A DNA stretch of 64,000 bases from Mucidula mucida (taxonomy: Eukaryota > Basidiomycota > Agaricomycetes > Agaricales > Physalacriaceae). The notes beneath the pieces are model-generated. The model was not told the DNA's origin, did no database searches, and saw only the letters and a program-made list of their open reading frames with translations. The stretch spans positions 62,001 to 126,000 of the forward strand of contig JADNYV010000088.1 of assembly GCA_015501055.1 (NCBI GenBank), read 5' to 3'. A program made the translations under genes and the position numbers. Below, piece after piece: positions 57,846 through 64,000 of this stretch (the first letter of the stretch is position 1; each line of letters begins with the position of its first letter).

Positions 57846-58610
57846 TGCGGTAAAAGCTTTCCAGAACTTTGAGACAAACAGTTTGTCGCGGTCGCAGAAG
57901 ATGTCGTCGGGTAAACCATTCTCGCAGTACCAGTCATTAAAGAAGACGTTTGCAAAATCTTCAGCGGTAATATCGGTACGTGTGGGTATGATGCGCACGT
58001 CAGATCCTAGTCGGTCTGTCATGGTAACGATTGCGTTGTAACCCTCGTCATCTGGCAGTGGGCCAATGAAGTCAATGCCTATCGAGGATCCGCGGTCGTC
58101 AGGAACGGGCGTTGGGTGTAGTGGACCTGCTGGCTTAGTGGTTGTCCCTTTATTTCGTAGACAGTCGACACATGCCGGGATGTATGCCTCACGCAGGTCC
58201 TTAGCCATGTTCGGCCAATAGTAAGCGTCGCGAAGGGCAGCATACGCTTTGTCCGCGCCGGCGTGTCCCAAGGAGTCGTGGGCCAAACGGAAGAGCGTCT
58301 CGCGAACAGTACCGTGTCGAGGGATCAGTAGACGGTCGCCTATGTACCATAGTCCATTTCTTTCCGACACGTTCGGCAGTATCTTGTTCCCTTCGATGAA
58401 CTTGCTGCAGAATTTGTCTTCGGTGTAGCCCTTCTTTATATCATCCAGGATGCTACTGTCAGACGTGACCTTGAGTACGGTGGCTACTGGTGTCGTCTGT
58501 GGTGGCCAGCATGCCGAGCGGTAGTCGTCGTCGGCGTCGATATCATTAGGTTCAGGGTCATCTGTGGGGCAGTATCGGGACAGGGCATCAGCGACGGTGT
58601 TGTCGGGCCG
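57846..58610 (-). pseudogene. Retroelement integrase N-terminal and core part, cut by hAT
   Basis: Continues from the RNase H region after a one-base frame change near 58603-58609 (DNTVADALSRY resumes the connection). The HHCC zinc domain is visible (HDSLGHAGADKAY ... CVDCLRNK), and two core acidic residues are in GIDFIGPLP and IFCDRDKLF. The frame reaches the hAT target duplication at FTALSG and then runs into transposon sequence. Host-specific length agrees with chromoviruses. Confidence 0.85.
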
Positions 58611-61600
58611 GGGATGTACGTGATCGTGAAGTCGTACTGGGACATCACTTCCATCCACCTTGCTTGTCGGCGCGATAAGTCCCTTTGGCCGTCAAAGTTT
58701 TCCAGCGTGCGGTGATCCGTATACACGATGAATTCAGTTCCAATCAGGTCCGTGCGCCAGCGTTTCAGTGCACGGATTATCGCGAGCAGTTCCTTTTCGT
58801 GGACCGGGTAATTTAGTTGTGCCTTCTTCAGCTGCATGGAGTCGTAGGCTACGGGACGCGCAGATTCCCATGTAGGGCCATAAGAGAGGACGGCGCCTGT
58901 CCGAAGGTCACTGGCGTCGCATGTCACGAAGATTTTGTTGGTTCCGGACGTGTCGTCGTGGTCGATTACTGTCAGGCATTCACGGGAGACCACGATGTCC
59001 TTAATGGCGTCGAAGGCAGTCTGGTGTGCCAGTGTCCACTCAGGGAAGTTGGCCCGTGCAGCGTCCGTGGTCAGAGGTGTGAGGATGGCCGTTTGTTCGG
59101 CCAGGCGTGGTAGGAAGTTGGAGAGATACCGGACAAGACCGAGGAAGGAGAGGACCTCTGTAGTGGATTTAGGGCGCGACCAGTTTACAATCTTTTCGGC
59201 TTTCTTGTAGTCTGCTTCGATTCCCCGGCGCGAAATGTGGTGTCCAAGGAAATCGATGCCGGTGCGGAAGAATTGTGACTTTTTGTCGTTACAGTACAGT
59301 TTTGCTTTCCTCAATGCATCTAGTATCAGTCGCACATGTTGGACGTGTTCTTCGAGTGTTTGTGACCAGATGATGATGTCGTCTAGGTAGACGTGGCAAA
59401 TGACACCGATGTATTGCCTAAGCGCGTCGTTTACGCGTCGTTGGTGTACAGCTGGAGAGTTCTTGAGTCCCTGCGGCATGACGAGCCATTCGAAGGTGCC
59501 CAGCGGTGTATTAATGGCAGTGTACTTGATGGAGTCTTCGTCCATGAAAGTCTGGAAGAAGCTGTCGGTCATATCCATCTTCGAGAACCACTTGCCCTTT
59601 CCGGCATCAGATAGGATCTCATCAACTCTCGGCATGCGGTAGTTGTCGCTGACAGTGTTGGCGTTGAGTTGTCTGTAGTCGTTTACCCATCGCGGAAGCG
59701 CGTTAGGGTCGGATTTCGGTACCAGAAAGGCTGGGGACGCGTATTCGGAGTGGGAAGGACGTATGCGTCCAGCTTCCAAGTGACGGTCGACGAGTGTTTG
59801 CCACGCGTCTCGGTATTTCTTGGGGCTGCTGTACGATCTGGAATTGATCTTCTTCTCGGCATCCTTTAGCTTGATTGACATTTTAAATGTATCGGTCGGC
59901 ATCTCCTTGATGTGCGGGACAGGTTTGAACACGTCCGCGTATTGCTGCTTTGTTGCGGTCTCTAGGGCCTCGCATCTCTTCATTGTCGCAAGTTCCTCCA
60001 TCTTTTCTCGAACAGCAGCAATGGGGTCGCGTTCGCACAGCGCAATGTAGTCTGTGTCAGTGCAGCATTCGCTGCGTAGGCCGTCGCGGTCGTATTTCGG
60101 AAAAGGGAGCGCGTCGTTAGAGGATCTTGCATCTCGTTCCTTCGCCTTTCGTTGTGCTTGGGCGTTGACTTTCCTTACTTGGTTGGATTTTGACGGCGGT
60201 TTGAGGATGTCGAAGGACGTTGTCTTGTCAATCAGTGAACCGGTGTCTATATCCAGAACGAGTTTATTACATTTCAAGAACGGTAAACCGAGGATCAAAT
60301 CGGAACATAAGCCAGTGGTCACAATAGCGCGTACAGTGCGTGATTTCCATCTTTCATTGCGGTCAAAAACTTTCAATTTCACCCATTCGGTGAGCGTTGT
60401 TGCAGAGTCGGTAGCTGAAGATAGTGCGGTTGTTATCTGTATCGGTTCTGGTAAAGGGCGGCGGCGGAAAGAATTTTGCAGGACGATGCGCTCATCAATC
60501 AATACTAGATGGGAGCCAGAGTCAATAAGGGCGTTCACAAACAGTGGACCCGAGCAAGCCTTTGTACGGATGGCGCATGGCCACCGTACGTGAGGGACAG
60601 CAAACGGGGCGGTCTCCGTGGAAATCATACAAATAGGGTTACTCACGGGCGGTGCAGACATGGAACGGTCCAAGATGTTCACGACCCCGTCTTCGTCGGA
60701 CTCATCGGATTCGCTGTTCATACCGAGGACGGAGTGCGCGTTCGTTGGAGCAGCGAGAGAGGCAGGAAAGTTTCCGCGGATGTGTGCGACAGGTTCGATT
60801 GTTGAGACTGGGGCGGTGTTAGCGCGTTTAGGGGCATCCGTCGCGAGCGTCGCTCCGTCTGACATCGTAATTCCTTTGTAGGTGGATCCTACGGGGAAGC
60901 CGTTCGGGCATTCGCTCGAGATGTGTCCCACGTCACGCCTGCGGCATTTCATACACCCGCGGTGCTTGCGAAGGTATTCTTTTTCGGAGTCGGTGAGGGG
61001 AGGGCATTTGATGATAGCGGTGTTGTTGGAGGAGGAAGTCTGTGCATTATTATTGGAGGAGGAGGAGCGCGGGTTCGTGTTTGCGTTCGTATTCTGGCGT
61101 TTGTTGGGCAGGGTGATAGAAGCAGTCCCGGCGCGGTCGCGCTTCGTCGCGTTCCCGACCATCTTTGCTACCTTCTCCTGCTCGTCATTCCACTTCTTCT
61201 CGATATCCCTCATGCCCGCGACGAAGTCCCTAATCTTCTTTTCCTTCTTCAGATCTCTGTTGTTGTTATGTTCGACCTGGAGAGAGGGGAGCATGCGCGT
61301 GCGCAAGTGGTCAAGGAGGCGTTCTTCGGTGATAGTGTTCGGAGTGGAGGACAGAAGCAATGCTGCAACGGATAGGCGGTTGTACCAGGCATGGAAGGTT
61401 TCGTCGGTGCTCTGTGCGCACGATAGGATATCTGTGCGTAGTGTATCCGACCAGTCGTCGCGTAGGAATTCCTTGCGCATCTCCTCGGCCACATCACCGA
61501 TTGACATCGCGTCCCAAGCGGCGCTGTTGTTCTTGTAGGCATTCTTTAGCATGGGGTCCTGGAAGCCGGTGGCGAGGGTGGCGATGATGGTGGAAGGATC

Positions 61601-62131
61601 AATGGCACGGATTTTCATGTAATTCCCAGCGGCATATTCCCACTCGTTGATGTCTGCGGGCGTGATATCGTCCATGCCGGCTTTGAACATGGGTACGCTC
61701 TTTGGGTTCGTCGTTTCGACACGTGTCGATGCGGAAGCCGTGGCAATGCTGTCGGTGGTTGTGGGCATGGTGATTGACGGGAGGCTGGGGTGGGCTGTCG
61801 GTCGTTTCTTGGGGCGTAGGAGCGGATGGTGGTAGTCCGACTCTGAGGAGGTGTCAGAGTCGTCATGGGCAATGACGGTGGTTTTGGTCTGTTTGTTCGT
61901 CATCGAAGCGTCTTGACCCGGCGTTGTGTGATGGTGTGTGTTCGGCGAGATCTCGCGACTGGTGTCGTTAGGAATGTGTGGCGAGCTAGGCGGGGTGGTG
62001 AGGGGTGATGAGCCTGTCGTTTCTACCATTCCACTCGATGTCGCTTGGTTCTTCGATTTTAGCCTGTTGGATCTACGGTTCATGGTGATCTTTTCGAGCG
62101 TTGTTCTCAGTAATTCTGTGGCGTGGAACAT
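58484..62131 (-). CDS. Retroelement gag-pol (gag, protease, RT, RNase H), 1215 aa open frame
   Basis: Single long frame from ATG 62131. A Ser/Thr-rich gag N-terminus precedes a capsid-like helical region (WEYAAGNYMKIRAID, WSDTLRTDILSCAQSTDETF). The zinc knuckle is CMKCRRRDVGHISSEC (spacing wider than the usual CCHC). The aspartic protease motif is ALIDSGSHLVLID. Reverse transcriptase motifs include KSDPNALPRWVNDYRQLN, FSKMDMTDSFFQ, MPQGLKNSPAVHQR and the catalytic YLDDIIIWS. RNase H has FVTCDASDLRTGAVLSY and FIVYTDHRTLENF. The frame ends shortly after ITYIPGP because of a one-base shift, and the integrase follows in another frame. Gag and Pol are fused without an internal stop, as in many fungal chromoviruses. 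Confidence 0.92.
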   Translation of the reverse strand: MFHATELLRTTLEKITMNRRSNRLKSKNQATSSGMVETTGSSPLTTPPSSPHIPNDTSREISPNTHHHTTPGQDASMTNKQTKTTVIAHDDSDTSSESDYHHPLLRPKKRPTAHPSLPSITMPTTTDSIATASASTRVETTNPKSVPMFKAGMDDITPADINEWEYAAGNYMKIRAIDPSTIIATLATGFQDPMLKNAYKNNSAAWDAMSIGDVAEEMRKEFLRDDWSDTLRTDILSCAQSTDETFHAWYNRLSVAALLLSSTPNTITEERLLDHLRTRMLPSLQVEHNNNRDLKKEKKIRDFVAGMRDIEKKWNDEQEKVAKMVGNATKRDRAGTASITLPNKRQNTNANTNPRSSSSNNNAQTSSSNNTAIIKCPPLTDSEKEYLRKHRGCMKCRRRDVGHISSECPNGFPVGSTYKGITMSDGATLATDAPKRANTAPVSTIEPVAHIRGNFPASLAAPTNAHSVLGMNSESDESDEDGVVNILDRSMSAPPVSNPICMISTETAPFAVPHVRWPCAIRTKACSGPLFVNALIDSGSHLVLIDERIVLQNSFRRRPLPEPIQITTALSSATDSATTLTEWVKLKVFDRNERWKSRTVRAIVTTGLCSDLILGLPFLKCNKLVLDIDTGSLIDKTTSFDILKPPSKSNQVRKVNAQAQRKAKERDARSSNDALPFPKYDRDGLRSECCTDTDYIALCERDPIAAVREKMEELATMKRCEALETATKQQYADVFKPVPHIKEMPTDTFKMSIKLKDAEKKINSRSYSSPKKYRDAWQTLVDRHLEAGRIRPSHSEYASPAFLVPKSDPNALPRWVNDYRQLNANTVSDNYRMPRVDEILSDAGKGKWFSKMDMTDSFFQTFMDEDSIKYTAINTPLGTFEWLVMPQGLKNSPAVHQRRVNDALRQYIGVICHVYLDDIIIWSQTLEEHVQHVRLILDALRKAKLYCNDKKSQFFRTGIDFLGHHISRRGIEADYKKAEKIVNWSRPKSTTEVLSFLGLVRYLSNFLPRLAEQTAILTPLTTDAARANFPEWTLAHQTAFDAIKDIVVSRECLTVIDHDDTSGTNKIFVTCDASDLRTGAVLSYGPTWESARPVAYDSMQLKKAQLNYPVHEKELLAIIRALKRWRTDLIGTEFIVYTDHRTLENFDGQRDLSRRQARWMEVMSQYDFTITYIPGPTTPSLMPCPDTAPQMTLNLMISTPTTTTARHAGHHRRHQ

Positions 62132-62266
62132 TGTCGGTCTCGTTGTATCGCCCAAGTTGTAAATGGCGGATACGTACTGTAGTGACTTCAGTCGGTGTTC
62201 GGTTCGTTCGGTGTCGGTGTCGTTGTCAGTGCTAAAGCAGCTTTGAGACTGCTGTAAAAAAAAAAG

Positions 62267-62451
62267 TGTAAGCTCGACGTTACCGTCGAGTCACTAAGCT
62301 GACAGTCGCACGTTAGTTACAGGATCAAAGCGTCGTGGTTAACCGTCGTGGTCGAAGTACAGGAATAAGTAGCTAAGTTCGTCCGATCGTTGGGTATGTA
62401 AATATAGTAGTATGTCCGTTATGTCCGTGTGTCCGTGTAAGTGGGCTTACA
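62267..62451 (-). repeat. 5' LTR of the chromovirus, 185 bp
   Basis: Identical to the other LTR except for G at 62435. In element orientation it is followed by a C and a T-rich run (TTTTTTTTTTACAGCAGTC) rather than a TGG-type primer-binding site. Confidence 0.95.
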
Positions 62452-62636
62452 AGTGATTCGTTGTGCAACTTCGGCGAGTAGTCTGTTTACATTCAGTCGT
62501 TGAAGTATTCTCGCTCCACGGCGCAATCCCAAGACAGTCTCGAAAGGCATAGTCGTGGTCGTGTTCTGTGGCGCGTGTTAGCTGCAGGGCAGGTGTCCAT
62601 GAATAATAGGTTGCACCTACTGTTGCAAACCAAGCT

Positions 62637-63827
62637 TCACAGAACGACTCCCTCAATCCATCCCAACAAATCTTTATTCATCTCTTCTGGCCGCTGCATC
62701 ATAATCCAATGCCCCGAATCATAGTCTTGGAAAGTAAAGTTCGGCGCGTACTTGTAGAAAGGGGCTCGCATGAACGCGGGAATACAATTGTAATCGCGAA
62801 CGGCACCGCCGAAAAAAGCCGGCTTCCGAATGGTCCAGTCAACTTCTGGTATGTCTACACAAGATGAGTTGGGTTTGTTGAGGCGGCGGAGTTGAGCAAT
62901 CATCGTACTCTCGCTATCCTTCCACTCGACGTCGGACGTCATAGTTTTGTACCAGTTGAGTGCGGGCGCGATACCAGAGGCAAGAAGGTCTGTTTTGGCG
63001 CGGTCGTATTCCTACAATTGTCAATTCATCAACACCTGATAGTCAAAATGGAACGGAATGTACCTCTTGAGAGAGGAAGAACTCCGTCATCGATCCGGAC
63101 TCTAGCCACTGTTGCATCGCGCCTGTAGGGGACCACGCAGTAATGGTCACCCTCGGATCTTTAGCATAAACGAGCGAATAGAAAGAGTCGATGTTGTTGC
63201 GAATTATGTCTGCAGCGTTGTCCTGGGAGAAGAAGGCCCAGTATCCCCACGCGTCGTAGCCCAGGGCTTGCGCGCTCTACACAACGGTTGATGTTACTAG
63301 ATCAAGTGCGAATTGTTGGAGGAAGCTTACCTGATTTTTCAAGGTTTCAAAGTCGAACCCGGGAGGAGGCACGTACCCAGCCGCGTAGAACGCAAATGCG
63401 ATAAAACGGTCCTGATAATAATTCACCAAGCGAGCGGCCGGCCTGCAGCCCCTTCACAAATGTCAGCCTTGCCTTGAGGTGATGATTGAATGTGCATCGC
63501 TCACCAATCGTGTCCAATGGCAACAACCTTTTCGGCGTTCTCTTCGTCGAGTATTTCGACGATGTCTTTGGTGATCAGACTACTCTTGTAGGCCTCAACC
63601 TCGATAGGCTTCGCGGTGCCACCATACCCCAACATGTCGGGGACAACAAGACCATATCCTTGAGCAGCGAAGAAGGTGATTTGGCGATGCCAGTCGTATG
63701 CGGTACCCGGGAAGCCATGGAGGAAAAGCAAATACGGCTTCGACAAAATCCTAGGAGAAGAGAAGTAGTAGTGGTACTTGAGACCGCGAGAAACAACGAA
63801 GTCTTTGTAGTGCGTTGAGTCTAACAT
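62637..63827 (-). CDS. Epoxide hydrolase-like alpha/beta hydrolase, 340 aa
   Basis: Soluble epoxide hydrolase type. Exons in transcription order: 63827-63505, 63442-63331, 63276-63064 and 63011-62637. The oxyanion motif is FLHGFPGTAYDW, the second glycine-rich strand GYGLVVPDMLGYGGTAKP and the nucleophile Asp is in VAIGHDW, where an intron splits the Trp codon. The residue after Trp is Pro instead of the common Gly. The lid region is NYYQDRFIAFAFYAAGYVPP. The base His is in YDSGHWIMMQRPEEMNKDLL. Length is typical. Such enzymes open epoxides on fatty acids or xenobiotics. It converges on the MYND gene across the inserted retroelement. No signal peptide. Confidence 0.88.
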
Positions 63828-64000
63828 GACGAGCAAGGAGTCGGACGACCATCGCGATCTACAGATTATGTTAAGTAGAAAGAAATGCAGATTCTTTGGG
63901 GTAGCGGTACGATATTCAACCACCCCAAAAGGCGGTTGGCAATCCGGGAGCGGAGATTCTTTGGGGTGGCGGTCCATTTGTCAGTAGCCTTCGTCTGATG
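63828..64000. repeat. Direct repeat upstream of the epoxide hydrolase gene
   Basis: AGATTCTTTGGGGTRGCGGT occurs twice, near 63889-63908 and 63953-63972, about 64 bp apart. The copies lie within 150 bp of the start codon and could be a duplicated promoter element. The window ends here. Confidence 0.55.

Larger units (their letters stand above)
54106..62451 (-). mobile_element. Ty3/gypsy LTR retrotransposon with chromodomain (chromovirus), interrupted by a hAT element
   Basis: Terminal repeats of 185 bp at 54106-54290 and 62267-62451 begin TGTAAGC and end GCTTACA, and differ at one base (54274 A, 62435 G). The flanking 5-bp duplication is AGTGA (54101-54105 and 62452-62456). The element reads on the minus strand: gag, protease, reverse transcriptase, RNase H, integrase, chromodomain. 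Removing the hAT insertion leaves about 5.8 kb. A purine-rich AGAGGACGGGCGAG lies directly before the 3' LTR and fits a polypurine tract. No TGG-type tRNA primer site follows the 5' LTR. The near-identical LTRs show a recent insertion. Confidence 0.95.

Noticed and set aside
1..64000. CRISPR arrays, operons, bacterial promoters, riboswitches
   Set aside because: Nuclear basidiomycete DNA; no spaced direct-repeat array or bacterial-type gene layout seen.
1..64000. Functional tRNA or rRNA genes
   Set aside because: Apart from the poorly paired A/B-box relic at 55.6 kb, no sequence folded by eye into a tRNA and no rRNA-like segment was seen.

Overview
The window is a piece of a filamentous basidiomycete genome, most likely an Agaricomycete. 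Genes are intron-dense (up to 18 exons) with introns mostly 45-60 bp, GT-AG borders and short CTAAY-like branch sites. Other typical features are a chromodomain-bearing Ty3/gypsy element, a hAT transposon, small secreted cysteine-rich proteins and fungal NACHT/STAND proteins. All gene models were spliced by hand from reading frame, splice signals and family knowledge; every exon set listed keeps phase unless a break is stated.

Layout. 0-3 kb: first member (A) of a three-copy, apparently lineage-specific gene family, then a 142-residue unknown gene. 3-7 kb: ADP1-like ABCG transporter. 8-9.8 kb: aminotransferase of the ARO8/kynurenine type. 10 kb: 60-residue Cys-rich protein. 10.4-12.9 kb: CaMKK/Elm1-Sak1-type kinase with a 1-nt break at its APE motif. 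14-17 kb: a duplicated ~1.8-kb unit carrying two CFEM-like secreted proteins. 18.6-21.5 kb: coiled-coil, tail-anchored protein. 22.9-25.1 kb: class 3 lipase-like protein. 25.8-30.8 kb: second (deleted, B) and third (intact, C) copies of the repeated family, with a zinc-finger gene between them. 31-36 kb: small unknown gene, F-box-like protein, Dal5/Tna1-type MFS transporter.

36.8-47.3 kb is the most interesting block. A STAND-type protein with a ruined nucleotide-binding site and a full NACHT-ankyrin STAND protein with the same N-terminal domain and a shared exon plan flank a predicted zinc deaminase of the OTT_1508 type. I read this as a candidate NLR/deaminase defence cluster; that is inference.

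49-64 kb: amino-acid permease (APC/YAT), MYND-finger protein, then an 8.3-kb chromovirus (54106-62451; identical-length LTRs with one mismatch, 5-bp TSD). It inserted on top of the MYND gene's stop codon and was itself split by a 2.5-kb hAT element with an 8-bp TSD. An epoxide hydrolase closes the window. Single-base breaks in the kinase, the NLR and the retroelement all fall in short C or CG runs, so sequencing error has to be considered alongside true decay.
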